A stretch of DNA of 64,000 nt from Gnetum montanum (taxonomy: Eukaryota > Streptophyta > Gnetopsida > Gnetales > Gnetaceae), in assembly GCA_015680685.1 (NCBI GenBank), contig MNCI01028264.1, positions 139,474-203,473 on the forward strand, written 5' to 3'. A model generated the notes under the pieces. The model was not told where the DNA came from, searched no databases, and saw nothing but the letters and a program-made list of their open reading frames with translations. The position numbers were made by a program, and so were the translations under genes. How positions within the stretch are numbered: the first letter of the stretch is position 1; the number at the start of each line of letters is the position of its first letter. Shown piece by piece: positions 9,691 to 22,263 of this stretch.

Positions 9691-12083
9691 TGATGTGTAA
9701 ATCTTGGACATATCAATATCGAAAAAACTCATTTGGGGAGACTATTTCCTAGGGTGCCTTTGGTATGGGTATGGAAACCCAGGAATAGTCTTAGTTGAAG
9801 AGGGCGATGTGACATTACATGGTTAAATGATATTAAATTAGGGCATTTCAAAGAAATAGAAATTATTTGAGAAAAGAAAATTTTCAAGATAATATAAAAG
9901 GATGAGCTATAATAGCTCTTGAAAATGAAATCTTATGTAATCCAATGTTCATAAATAGACAAGGTTCTTAATGTAAACATCTAACATGCAATAAAGATTC
10001 ACATTCACAATCACTTGAATATAAATAAAAGACTATAGCAAGTCTTAGGTAAAATGAGCACATCATCTGGTCACTCTAGCTAAGCTAAGATTGCCTTTGT
10101 CAACTGATTTACACGTGTTTCCCCACCACCATCGGAGAAGGAGGAGGAGGTGACTATGGTAGTGGTGGTAGAGGAGGCAACTCTGACAGTGATGGTGGCA
10201 CTAGCACTATTCATTGTTATTTCTTGTAGCATCATTCAAACTCTTTCCACATGGGGAAGAGAGAGGAAACAACACCAAGGGAGAGACATATGTTATCTCT
10301 TATTGTTGCTACCACCTATTGCCACTATTTCCATCCATTGTTGTTGTTGCCATTGCTTACTGATGCTACTACCTCTTACTACCTAGAGGCTTGCATTGTG
10401 TGTTTCCATTATTTGTTGTTGAATGCCACTTGCTGCTCACTACTCATCGCTGTGTGTCACCTCTTGCTACTTGTGCATGCACCATAGTAATTCATCATCA
10501 TAGTTGCACATCGTTGGTCACCACTACTAACATCATCACTCACCATTGCTAGCATCGCTACTTGCTACTTGCAAACACTACTATTATTGCTTGCTACTTA
10601 TAGATGTTGTTGTCACTGATGCTTCCTTTACCTCTTGCCACACTCCATGACTCTTGCCTGCAACTCCTGCCATGTTGCCTAGAACATCTCCCACACTGCT
10701 TACTGCTCATTGATGCTTGTAGACATTGTTGCCATTGATGTCGCCTTTCACCACTACTACTATTGCTAGTTGCACACCATCTCTTGCAACTATGTCGCCA
10801 TGCTAGTTAACATTGAAAGAGAGGAAGGCCAAGAGATGTCCCTCCATTTTGTTGTTGGTACTCATTTTATAGCAACTCCCAACCCTAATCAATTTGAAAG
10901 GCCATGTCCACATGTCATCCACATTTGCATAACATCCACATTCACCATGTTTGCATGTTACCCACATTCGCCACTAACATCAGGAGCATTAATGCATCAT
11001 GCCAACTCAAGTAGGCCTGCAACCTACAATTCCCATTTGCACTACCACTTTGCCAACTTTTACTTCACTAATCACTGACTAGCATGTTGTAAATATTATT
11101 GTTGTAGACATGTTTAGTCTAGAAATTAAAGTTTTCAATTTTTTCTTATTTTTACTTTATAGGCTCATGGTCCCATTCTAGTGGGTCTACGTTGGTCATG
11201 TTATATTTCTACGTTATCGGTATGACCATTGATGCATGGAAATTTGCTCAAGATTCTAGGAGTCACATCTATGAGAAAATTGAGAAAGAAGAAAAAAATA
11301 TCCTCTATGTATTGATCCTAATATTATTGGAGATAATAGTAAATCATGATGTTCTAAATATCTTAACTATAATCCTTGCCTAAAAATTTTATTTTTTTGA
11401 TGTACAAACTATAAATAAACCTCTGCTTCCTCTCATTCATTGTAAGAAAGAGAAGTCTATTTCCTCTGTTTTCTTTTATTTCTTATATATTTTTCTCTAT
11501 TTCTAAATTTCATTAGATTCCTATCATGAGTGACTTTTAGATTTTCAAACTTGCTTTCAATTCCTATCACTCACTCACTAATGCCTTGAAACAATTTCTA
11601 TGTTATATTTGTTATAACACTTGTGTGTGCCCACAAACATTGCTACTAGCACACAACCCCATTCTTGATTGGGTCTATTGATATTTGTAATGCTAATTTA
11701 ATAGGAACCATGGCCACATCAAAAGGAGTGTATAAATAATGACTTAATGGAAGTGGCAACCTTAATCATTGTTTTAGTATATTTATTTAACATCCTATTA
11801 TATTTTCAATCCTTTACTTTATCTAGGATACCTCATAAATAATTCACATGGTTTAAAACCTATAGGATTTTTAATTTGTTAATCATGACTAGTATTGATG
11901 GATGATAATAATATCTCATAATAATAAATAATATAAACGTTGCATGATACCAATCATTGAAAGCACCCCTATGTATCATGTAATTTGTTTCAAGTAATGG
12001 ATTGAAATCATGAAATCATACCCTAGTGATTAGATCAATAAGTCATGACTTCATGCTTAGCATGGATGATGTTAGTGTCAACA
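9691..12083 (-). repeat. Element A 3' LTR
   Basis: 2,393 bp, aligned by eye to the other LTR from TGATGTGTAAAT to GTGTCAACA. It is about 900 bp longer, because 10,300-10,880 is expanded low-complexity sequence of the TTGCCAC / TGCTAC / CATCAC type and 11,383-11,690 is absent from the other LTR. It has fewer CpG sites than its partner. Confidence 0.8.
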
Positions 12084-13535
12084 ATTAGCCCCAAAACTAG
12101 AAATTGCATGCAAATGCAAGGAACAACGAAACCATAGGAATTTTAAAAGGATATGCAAAAGATAGAGGATCAAAAATATCATAAAACATAGACAAATCGA
12201 AATTTGAAAGCAAACTATATTGATCTAAGCATGACTAAAATAACTATACAATCAAGAGAGAACTAAACATGGGCCATCCTTGCATACCATCTTATTTAAT
12301 TAAGATCAAAACATACACTCTTTATAAATCATAACTTTAATTATATATATATATATATAATTAAAGTATATAATTAAAATCTCATTCCCAATCTTCTCAC
12401 AAGGTAAAAGTAAAAAATATGTGGATACATTGAGCACAAGACTTATGCCAAACTTAATAAAGAGGACAAGCTTATCTTAGATAATAGCTAGCCATAACTT
12501 TCATATTTTTTCTCAAGACTCATTTTTTTGAAATTTAGGAAGGGAATGGGTGAAGATGGATTTTTTGCTTTTCTTTTTTTTTTTAATTTTTGGAAAATAG
12601 GTTCAAAAGGGAAATGGAGGCTAGGGTGAGGATTGTTGTCAGACCCCATCACACTCAAGAACTTATTCCACTACTAATGAACATGGTCCTCATTCTTTTT
12701 ATTTTGTCTCTTTTTATAAAGGAAACTTTGCTTTTGGTGTACTTCATTCTTAAGATAGGAATTCCAACACAAGTCTGGTCAATTAGCTGCACTACCAAAG
12801 AACATGATCCTTGCAGAAACTTTAGCCATGGTGCAATTCAACCCTCATGTATGTGCCTTTAATTACAATCTAAACAGCATCATAGTAAGTCTCCTGGGTG
12901 GCTAAGGGTTCTCAAGTGGAGATGAACATACTTCATACTATTGCTCACAAGATAGCCATGGATCATCACACTTGAGGGCTAAGGATTATGAGAGGGAAAA
13001 AGGCATTTTCCAAGGTCACCTAGTGATTTTGGCTAACCATTCTCTAACTTCACATATCTTACATTCACATGATCATGATGATAACAAGATAAGTTAGCAT
13101 AAGTCCCATCCTCCATAATCCAACATAACTAATAAAACTAAAACCTTGAAATAAATAGGGAAGAATCATAGCATTATTGAAATATATCATATAAAGAAGA
13201 TTTTATATAAGAGTAATATGATATATCATATAAAGTATTATACTTGAATTACTTTTAAATGGTGTTATGATGATCCAATGCCTAATAATTCAAATGATCA
13301 TAATGATTACTAAAATCATATGAAAAGCACAAATCAAACTAAAGCCACTATGCTAGGAGAGAAATGATGGAAATGTAAGGAAATATGCAAATGCAACTAT
13401 ATACAAATGAAATTCATGATGAAGGAGAAGAAAACATGCAACTAAGGAGCTACTAGGTGTCCACATGGGGCACTTGAGTAGAAATTCTTTACATGAAATG
13501 CATTAAAATTTCTATGTAACTTATATCCTTGCAAA
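12084..13535 (-). other. Element A non-coding stretch between pol and 3' LTR
   Basis: No coding frame recognised. It holds the polypurine tract (about 12084-12100, minus strand TTTTGGGGCTAAT) next to the LTR, and an (AT)n run flanked by TTAATTA/TAATTAA at 12338-12364. Confidence 0.5.
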
Positions 13536-14470
13536 TCAGCAATTTTGTAAACATTGGGGATTAATGACATCTATAACTTGGAATGGGCCTAACCACATAG
13601 GAGAAAACTTAGTTTGAGGGTTATTTTGACTAGATGCTCTATCTCTCATAAGGACCAGGTCACCTGCTTGAAACACTTTGGCTATATGTTTCTTATCAAA
13701 CCATTTTTTAACAATTTGTTGATGACTAAACAAATTTTTGAATACTTTGATCCTTTCAAGCTCTAAATTCCAAATATCATATGTATGTGATATTAAGCAT
13801 TCATAAGTTGGTAAATAGTTTAAGAAAAATTGATATATAGGGATTTGCAAATTTATTGGTAATATTGGTTCTTATCTATACACTAAATCATATGTTGTAG
13901 TTTTGATTAATTCTTTATAATGAATCCAATCTATCCAAACTGCCCATTTTAATTGTTTATGCCAAGTTCATGGATTTTGGGCTATTATTTTCTTAATTAT
14001 ATCTAATATAATTTTATTGAAGGACTTAACCAAACCATTACCTTGTGGATAATATTCAGTTACAAACTTGATAATAACATTATGCTCTCTAGTCCAATTT
14101 GTAGACTCTATGGAGATGAAGGTAGGTCCATTGTTGACTACTAAAGCACAAAGATACTCATATCTAGAGATTATATTGTTTTCTAAGAAGTGAATAACTT
14201 CACAAGATGATATGGTTTTAGTTGCTTTCACTTCTAACTAACATGTGCAATAATCAATGGTTGTTAAGATAAATTAATGTAGGGTAGTAGACAAAGGATT
14301 AATCACTCTAATAAAATCTAAAGCCTATTGTGAAAATGCTATAGTTTCTATTATAGGCTGTAAAGGGACTAAACTCTTGAGATCTTTACCTTTAAATATT
14401 TAACATTGGACATAAGTCCTAACTAGGTTGTAAGCATCATTGATCATAGTGGGCTAGTAATAACTAGTGC
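13536..14470 (-). pseudogene. Element A integrase, degenerate
   Basis: Minus-strand reading. The core at 14231-13968 shows ALVVNNGPTF (Asn in place of the catalytic Asp) and YYPQGNGLVKSFNKIILDII, the family YHPQxNGxxE motif with the Glu not conserved (SFNK). The C-terminal part at 13850-13536 reads GDLVLMRDRASS and FSPMWLGPFQV, the usual gypsy integrase end. Stops separate the two parts. Confidence 0.8.
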
Positions 14471-14699
14471 TCATGATTTTATGAATTAATGAATGTATCA
14501 TATATGTCCTTCCTCATGGAGCTATTTTAAAGCATCGTTAGCCTATTCTTGATTCAAGAATTTAAGGTATATTCCCTGAAAATTATTTCTAAATGGATCA
14601 CTAGTAATTAGAGTGAATTTAGAACATTTTGATATTAAAAACTTTCTTTTATATCTAGGTAAATCTAAAGAACAACAATGAAAGGTTAAATAAAATTTA

Positions 14700-15300
14700 A
14701 TATCATCATACCATGGATCATGTAATTGATTGGGAGCAAACGGAATATTTTTTCATCATCAATGGATAATATGTTAAGAGGAATTGATTCTTTATCTTTG
14801 GATGCATTACAATTTTCTAAAGTTGAGGCTTTGGCAATTAGTTGGGCAAGACCACTTTCTCTAACTAACTTGGCTACCTTTCATTGAATATCAAATTCTT
14901 GCAACTTCATAATCCATATAACATGTTTTTCATTGGGATCTTATAATTTATCTAAAGTAATGGTGGCTAGATCAGGAACAATGATAAAAATCTTTGCATT
15001 TAACAAATAGTAGAAATATTTCTTTAAGGCTTTTATCATAGCATATAATTGCTTCTCTATGGGTGAGTATTTTAATTCTACATTCTTTAAAGATGCAAAC
15101 ATGAAAGCTATGGGTCTCTCACCTTGATCAACTACATCATGGATTAAGATAGCAGCTACAGTAACATTGCTAGAAAAAGCATATAAGAGAAAATCATTTT
15201 CATACCAAGGAGAAGCTATGATAGGGGCACCTATAATGGACTCTTTGATATCAAGAAAAGAATTCTCTATTTAGTTTGTCTAGTCCATATTACTATCTTT
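14700..15300 (-). pseudogene. Element A RNase H region, degenerate
   Basis: On the minus strand the segments between RT and integrase match RNase H only in short pieces, such as the reading around 15110-15060 (KECRIKILTHREAIICYD-like frames). The call rests mainly on position and spacing. Confidence 0.4.
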
Positions 15301-15359
15301 GTTAACCATTTCATTCATTGTTTTGACCAATTCAACATAGATAGGGATAACTCTCTAAC

Positions 15360-16131
15360 TTTTCCAAAGAAAGCCCTTAGATCAATCTTAGATAAGGGGT
15401 AAGGTACTTCTAAAATTTCATTTACTCAAGATTAATCGTTATCCCCTCTTTAGTTACTATATGACCAAGAAATTTACTACTTTGAACACCATAGATGGAT
15501 TTCTTTACATTCAAAGTGATGCCAAATCATCTACATCTTTGAAGAAAATGGTTAAACCATCTAGGTAAATAATAATGAACTTTGTAATTAACCCCTCAAA
15601 ATCTTTATCCATAACTCTTTGAAAGGTATAACCAATGTTTATAAGACCAACAAGCATTTTATCAAATTGAAAGGTTCTCCCTTTTTTCATAAAAATTGTT
15701 TTATACTAGTATTTCTTACTCACTAATATTTGATTATATCCTAAATATCCATCCAAAAAGGAATACATTCAAGAACCATTCACAATTTGCAATAGCTCTT
15801 CCATAAGAGGGAGTGGATAATTATCCTTAATGCAAGAAGTATTAAGGTTACTAAAATCAATACATAACCTTAATTCCCAAGTCTGTTTCCTAATGGCCAC
15901 TAAGTTTGATATCCAACTTTAATATCTCATGGGGTAAATAATCTTAGATTCTAGGAGCTTATCAATCTCTACTTTCATTAGAGCTTCAATCTTGGGATTT
16001 ATAGGTCTAAGTTTTTGCCTAAATGGTTTAATTTTGGGCTTAAGAGGGATTGTATGTGTCATCACTAATGGATTAAAAGTTCTAAGATCTTCGTAAGTCC
16101 AAGCCAAAGCATCATTAAACTTATGTAACAA
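15360..16131 (-). pseudogene. Element A reverse transcriptase, degenerate
   Basis: The N-terminal RT segment (16131-15919) reads HTIPLKPKIKPFRQKLRPIN and KLLESKIIYP, typical of Ty3/gypsy RT. Stops and frame changes follow. The catalytic box is still visible at about 15568-15551 as IIIYLDGLTIFF, where the YLDD motif has become YLDG. The copy cannot encode active RT. Confidence 0.85.
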
Positions 16132-16999
16132 TTCAAATAGGTTTTTTTTTATCTAAATGTAAAAAAACTCGTATTTTAATAGGGTATTATCATCCTTTAT
16201 TTTGAATTTGAATTGTTTCAATTTTAGCCAACATTTGCCAATTAGTATTTTTAGATAAGTCTATGCTTTTGGTATGTAAGTTATCAAATAATGTTTCACT
16301 AGTTACTATTTTATGAGATATTTTATTTAAGAATATAACATCCTTTGATATATCTTCTTGATCACTAAATTATCCTTTTGAAAATAAAAATTTACAAACA
16401 TGATTATCATCATCAAATACTTGAAAAGAAAAAACATTATTAGGGATAGAATAAGACTTAACTTTTTCAATGATAATTTCTTAATCCCAAGCATTATGTT
16501 TAAAAGGAACATCCAAAGTAGTGTTTATTTGGACTAGTGAATCAAAGAAATAATTTTCTTCTCTTGATATATATTTAATGGTTATGTGTTTGAACTCTTT
16601 AAAAAGTTCAAGAATATAAGTCATAGTATTAAGCTAGTTTGATCCAATGTATAAGTGCTTCATATTCAACCATGTTGTTAGTCATAGGTTATGTGAAATT
16701 GATGACTTTAAGGATAGAAGCTTTACTAGGAGATACAAGCATTATTCTTGCTCCACATTTTTTCTTGGAAGAGGTACCATCCACTCTTAGTATCCAAATG
16801 TTTAAGTTAGTGAAATCTGAAAAAGTAGTCCTTTGATCAAGGTAACAATGATTCATCATCAAAATTTGGCTCATCTTTTAATGTTTTATTGATTAAAATA
16901 TCATTTATATCCTTATCATTTCCTAATGGTGGTGGGTCACCAAAAATTAATGTTCTTCCATCATGTTGGGGATATGGTAAAGTATCTTCATAAACTTCT

Positions 17000-17464
17000 T
17001 CACACTCTAAAATCTTGGTAATATTGGGTAGAATATGTGTACAAAAAAGGGTTTCTGCCTAAAGTCTTACCTATATCATCATTCATAAAATATTCATCAT
17101 GTCCTAGCTCAAGAACTCTAACAAACAAATTGATATTTTGATTTTCTAGAGATTTATTCTGTCGATCAAAAATCATTACCACTTGTTTATAAAAAGCTTC
17201 TCTTGGTATAATCATATGTTCAGATTTTCCTTTGATAGAAATTAATAATTCTGAGAAATCTAATGTAAATAAGCCTTCAAACTTGGCTCTAAAATTCCTA
17301 GATAAAAGCACACCATAAGTGGGTAACATATCAACTACTAAAATATCTATATAACATGTAAAATTAGGGTATTCTTTAAGTTGTACCTTTACTCCTTTTA
17401 ATGACCCTACTATAGGCACATTAGATCCATCAAGTTGTATCACACTTCTTGCTTGTGATAGCAT
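17000..17464 (-). pseudogene. Element A aspartic protease region
   Basis: A 154-codon minus-strand frame reading VIQLDGSNVPIVGSLKGVKV and DILVVDMLPTYGVLLSRNF, which is the typical C-terminal half of a gypsy protease domain. The catalytic DxG end lies at or before the frame's start and is not clearly preserved. Confidence 0.7.
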
Positions 17465-17559
17465 TTATGATGCTAATGTTTTACTTACCTTCAGTGGCAT
17501 GATGCTAACAATTGCTCCATAATCCATTAAGCAATTATGAACATTCTTTCCCAAAATAA

Positions 17560-19260
17560 TCAAATTTGTTAGGAAAGGAGATTGATCTTTTTTGTTTGAC
17601 ATGGAATTGCTTATGTTTTATATTGATAATACATTAGGAATTTTTGCAAAATGAACTTGCCTTTTTGTTGTTGGAGATTTTTCTTTATTGATATTAGGTG
17701 TATGAAATATCTTTTGAATCACATTTTTCATTTCATTAAAATTTTGAAGATTATACATTGAAATGTTGGCTTTAACTCTTTTCAAATCCTCAACTAGGTC
17801 ATAAGTCTTATGGTCATCTTTGGCTTGTTGTTGAGGTGGAGTTCTTCTAGGTATAGATGGGGATTTTGGTTGTTGTGGGGTGTTTTCTTAGGATGATGAT
17901 TATTTATATTTTTTTAATTAAGAGCTCTTCTATTTTGAGGAGTATAAGGATCATTTCTAGTTTGTTGTTATGTGTTGTTCATAACATCACTAAGTCTATG
18001 ATAGCAAGTGTTATGTGGGTTGGGATCACTTACCATGACTTGTTCAAATAAGGAAACTTCTTCATTTTCTATTTCATGAGGTATGTTCAAGACCATAATT
18101 GGGGTTTTCCCATTTTGTTGACTTTGGGCATTATCATCATATAATGTTAAAAATTGAGAACAATTTTTCTTAGAATGTTGCCCAGTGTTATGAAGATGAC
18201 AATAATAATCATTCATTGATGTGCTCAATTTTTTGGGTTCTATAGGGACTTTATTATTATTTTGCTTTAGTTCAACTACTTCATTGGAAATCTTTTGAAG
18301 TGAAGTTAATATTTGTGTCATTTGGTTTTCTTTTTGACAACTGAATGCATTAGGATTAGATATTCCATTTGGATTTATGATGGATTGGATCAGAACTTTT
18401 GATTAATCATCACTTAAATCAGTATTTGGTGGTAAAAATGAAGAGGATGTGGAGCCTTGAAAATAGCTACTTATAGGTTGAGTCATTCGAAGAGGAGTGG
18501 GAGTTTGGAACAAAGTATTATTCATTGGGAAACATGTGATGGTAAAGGGATAGACTATATAGGATTGCTAACATTCATAATCCTAAATTGAGTTTGAATG
18601 TTATTCATCAAGGTAATTTGTTGTAACTCAACAGATTTAGCCATTGCTCTTTGTATTTCTTTTATGTTGGGAATGGATATAATGGCATATGCAAAGAATG
18701 AGTTGACTATATAAAGGTAGAAATTGAGGATACCATCAAGTTGTAAACACATCTCATTCAACACATAAGCAAGTTGAAGGAGGAATCTTAAATTGTAAAC
18801 ACAAACATCTTTCCCAAGTAGTTTTCCTAGGCTTGTAAATTTGGTTGATGCTAAGGCAAAGCTATTGAACTAAAGTAGGAACTTATTTTTAAACTCTTGC
18901 CATGAATTGATAGATGCATTAGGGAGCATCAAAAACCATTTGGTGGCTTTGCACCTAAAAGTTATCACAAAGACCCTACATGCTATGTCATTTTGGACAA
19001 TGTTATGGATGCCTAAGAAGGTTTTAAAACATTGTATATGTTGGCAAGTATCACTAGTAATTGTGGAATCGAAAAATAAATTATGTTTTGAAGTGATTCA
19101 AAATATCATAATAGTTTGTGAAGTTAAAAGGGATGTTCACCAAGGTTGTTGGGGGTTGATTGGCTACCATCCTAGTTTGAATTCTTCTAAGGATAGAGTT
19201 TGGGAAACGTGAGGCTCATTATTTTCTTATAGTAAACTGATGGATAGTTGGTCAGTTAAA
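17560..19260 (-). pseudogene. Element A gag with zinc knuckle
   Basis: Minus-strand gag. 18321-17968 reads YYCHLHNTGQHSKKNC, a CX2HX4HX4C knuckle found in plant gypsy gag. 18764-18555 and the segments up to about 19200 give the helical gag domain (reading TKWFLMLPNASINSWQEFKN and FLLQLAYVLNEM) with frame changes. It lies directly downstream of the 5' LTR, as expected. Confidence 0.75.
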
Positions 19261-19991
19261 GGCAGGAATAAATGACTTTTGTTGGGATGAATTATGGAAG
19301 GATTTATCATAAAACAAAAAATTATAGAATATTATTGCTAAAATAAAACTATAAAATTAAGTAAAACAGAAAAAATATTTAAATACTAATAATAATATAT
19401 TTTTTAATAAATTTTGACAGAAAACTAAAATATGCTATATATAAAATTTTAAAAAGTAAATGCAGAAAATTACAGTATATAAGATTGAAAGAAAATAAAT
19501 TTAAACAAAATAATGTTATTAATGAGGACCATCTCATGACTAAGTTAAGGACTGCCCAAAATGTGAAATAAGAAACGTAGGTTTAGGAACCTAAAAATGA
19601 AACTACAACAAGACAGGGAAAGTAAAGGATTTGCGAGATAGATTAAATTGATAAATTACTAACTGGGAATAGAGTTGGAAACGAAGATTCAAGAAATGAA
19701 AATTTTCAGGAATTTGAAAATAGAAACTTTTTTCAAAAAATAACAGGTTTGGAGATAGAGATTTTCAATAGGAATCATAGGAAAATAAAGTTATAGAAAA
19801 ATAACAATTTTGAAATACAAATAGGAAATAAAAGTGCATGGAAACAAAAATTTCAAAAATAAGAGCTAAAAGTAGGTATTTTGAAGAGATAAAACGAAAA
19901 TTTCTAAAGCTTGAAAAAGAAAGATTTTTAGTGGAAAAGGTCAATATAAAAAATTTTCGAAATTGAAACAAGAACAAGAAACAGAACAGGC

Positions 19992-20007
19992 CCTTCTTCT
20001 AGTGCTA
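19992..20007 (-). other. Element A primer-binding site
   Basis: Minus strand TAGCACTAGAAGAAGG lies 8 bp from the 5' LTR. It matches the TGGCACTAGAAGGAAG found at the LTR edge of element D (42733-42748), apart from a TGG to TAG change. The sequence is complementary to a tRNA 3' end of the form ...CTAGTGCCA. Confidence 0.6.
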
Positions 20008-20015
20008 AAAGATAT

Positions 20016-21495
20016 TGATGTATAAATTTTAGACACATCAACACTAAAATCTATTTAAGAAGACTATTGCCTAGGGCACCTCCGAAATGGATATAGAACC
20101 CTTGTAATAGTAGTTGGAGAAGGCTATGTGACATTAAATAGTTAAATGATATTAGATTAGGGCATTCTAAAAAAATAGAAATTATTTGAGAAAAGAAACC
20201 TTTCAAGATAATATAAAAGAGCTCTTGAAAATGAAAACACGGTTCTTAATATAAATGTTTGACGTATAATAAAGATTCACATTCACAATCACTTGAATAT
20301 AAATATCTAGTTGTTTTGGTTGAGGTAAGGTTGTCTTTGCTGGTTGGTCTACATGTGTTTCGGTATCATTGGAGGTGACTATGGTAGTGGTGGTAGAAGA
20401 GGTAACTATGACAGTGATAGTGGCGTTGGCATCATTTGTTGTTGCTGCTCGTAGCATCGTTCAAACCCTTGTTGCGTGAGAAAGAGAGAGAAGACGACAC
20501 AAAGGGAGAGAGATATGTTATGCTGCCACCCGTTGCCACTGCTGCCACCCACTGCTGATGTTGCCACTGGTTGTTTGCTGCTCGCCAATGCTTGCAGATG
20601 CTGCCGCCGCTGATGCCACCTCTCGCCGCTGCTACCGTTGCTGGCCACGTTCGCCTTTGAAAGGCCACGTTCGCGACCGACATCACGACCATTAACATGT
20701 TGCACCAGCTTGGGCAGGCCGGCAACCTGTAATCTCCATCTGCCGTTGGAGAAGTTGCTGCTCTGTCAACTTTTATTTCACCAATCACTGACTGGCGTGT
20801 TGCAAATATTATAGCTGTAGACACGTTCAGTTTGGAAATTGAAGTTTTCAATTTTGTCTTATATCTACTTTACAGGCTCATGGCCCCATTCCAGTGGGTC
20901 TGCTCTGATCATGTTATATTTCTATGTTATCGGTATGCCCGTTCACGCATGGAAATTTGCTCAAGATTTTAGGAGTCACACCACGAGATAATTGAAGACG
21001 AAAAAAAAAATCTCCTTAATTTATTGATCCTAATATTACCGGACATAACAGTAAATGATGATGTTATGAATATCTCGGCTGAAATTTTGATGTTTGTAAT
21101 GTTAATTTAATAGAAACCATGGCAACATAAAAAAGAGTGTATAAATAATGATTTAATGGAAGTGGCAACCTTAATCATTATTTTAGTGTATGTATGTAGC
21201 ATCCTATTATATCTTCTTCTGTCCTTTGCTTTATCTAGGATACTTCATAAATAATTCACATGGTTTAAAACCTATAGGATTTTTAATTTGTTAATCATGA
21301 CTAGTGTTGATGGATGACAATAATCTCTTATAACAATAAATAATGTAAAGGTTGCATGATACCTCTCATTGAAAGCACCCCTATGTATCATGTAATTTGT
21401 TTTAAGTAATAAATTCAAATCATGAAATCATACCCTAGTGATTAAACTAATAAGTTATGGCCCCATGCCTAACATGGGTGATGTTGGCATCAACA
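20016..21495 (-). repeat. Element A 5' LTR
   Basis: 1,480 bp from TGATGTATAAAT to GGCATCAACA. It shares with the other LTR ATTATTTGAGAAAAGAAA, AATCACTTGAATATAAAT, GGTGACTATGGTAGTGGTGG and GTTATCGGTATG. It keeps a CpG-rich core (20,520-20,720). Open minus-strand frames at 20,406-20,851 come from this GC-rich core and are not genes. Confidence 0.8.
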
Positions 21496-22263
21496 TTGGT
21501 ATAATATGCTTACCCTTATTATAGCTTCTGAAGTTGGTGCCATGATAGTATTGGACATATGTGCCTCTATACCTATTACCTAATTATTTATCCTATTAAT
21601 GAAAAGACAACTCCATGATCAAAAGATGGTGCTAATTTAGAGTTTTTAAGTATATTAACAAAAAAAAAAGATAGATTAATGCATACTTAACTACTTTGCC
21701 TATTATCATTAAGGTTGTAAGTAAGCAATAGTTACACAAGTACTTTTTTTTTTTTAGAATTATATTACAAGTTGAATTAGCAAGTGTAAAGTACATGTTA
21801 ATGCTAAACATCCAATTATATTTATTTTTCAAACCAAATTTTGTTAAAACATAAATATAAAAACACAAGTAAAACATAATAATCACATTCCTAATGTAAA
21901 TGATTTAGAATGGTATAAAAACTCTGCTTATGTAGTTATACATATGGTAAGCAAACAATAATGAGAAAAGGATACGGAAACAGCGAAAGGCTTTCATATG
22001 AGTGGTGCCATCATACCAGCAAATTATACCCTTTTTATTAAAATAACTGTCTACCAGGACAATATCCTGATTTCATGGATATCAGGAGTTTAGTAGCCCC
22101 GGCAGAAATAGCAGCAGAAGCGGCAGCTTCCATGGCTTCATATTCAGCGGTACTTTGCCAGGGCCAAGTCATTTTGTTCTCGTCAATCAGTCTTGATTTG
22201 GTTTGGTTTGAGCATGGATTATACGGCATACTTGAAAACAAGTACATTTGGTTGCGGGTGTAA
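21496..22263 (+). repeat. Segmental duplicate of 60,738-62,5xx (part)
   Basis: Starting directly at the edge of element A, this sequence follows 60,738-61,400 in order: TTGGTAT, CCTTATTATAGCTT, AACTCCATGATCA, TCATTAAG, CATGTTAATGCTAA, CACATTCCTAATGTAAA. The promoter (GATACGGAAACAGC) and first-exon remains of a TAR-like gene follow. The other flank of element A (about 9600-9690) matches about 60,513-60,590. Confidence 0.75.
21960..22263 (+). pseudogene. TAR/alliinase-like gene remnant (copy 2)
   Basis: The upstream part GGATACGGAAACAGCGAAAG matches the promoter of copy 3 (about 61,828). The coding remnant from 22,075 includes PAEIAAEAAASM, matching PAAIAAEWAAS of copy 3 exon 1 at the DNA level (AATAGCAGCNGAA..GGCAGCTTC). 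It may then jump to HGLYGILENKYIW, which resembles HELVCNAVAKNKYI of copy 3 exon 2. That would imply an internal deletion joining exons 1 and 2. Nothing further of the gene is seen. The exon 1 match is good and the exon 2 match is tentative. Confidence 0.6.

Larger units (their letters stand above)
9691..21495 (-). mobile_element. Element A: Ty3/gypsy LTR retrotransposon, degenerate
   Basis: An 11.8-kb element read on the minus strand. Two directly repeated LTRs (9691-12083 and 20016-21495) bound an internal region with gag, protease, RT, RNase H and integrase in gypsy order. LTR termini on the minus strand are TGTTGA...ACATCA. The primer-binding site follows the right-hand (5') LTR, and the polypurine tract TTTTGGGGCTAAT precedes the left-hand (3') LTR. 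The LTRs are strongly diverged and the pol frames are full of stops, so insertion was ancient. No clear 5-bp target duplication remains (GTTGT against TTGGT). The flanking DNA on both sides matches a paralogous segment near 60.5-61.4 kb that lacks the element. Confidence 0.88.

Noticed and set aside
10150-11078. Open frames of 78-102 codons
   Set aside because: They lie in low-complexity TTGCCAC/TGCTAC sequence of the element A LTR, in overlapping frames, with no domain.
20203-20851. Overlapping minus-strand frames up to 139 codons
   Set aside because: They come from the GC-rich, CpG-rich core of the element A 5' LTR. They are low-complexity Ala/Thr/Ser-rich and differ completely between frames.
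22038-22247. Minus-strand frame with STAEYEAMEAA, like an RNase H (AEYEAL) motif
   Set aside because: The plus strand of the same bases matches TAR-like exon 1, and the flanks match the TAR promoter, so the RNase H likeness is a coincidence on the antisense strand.
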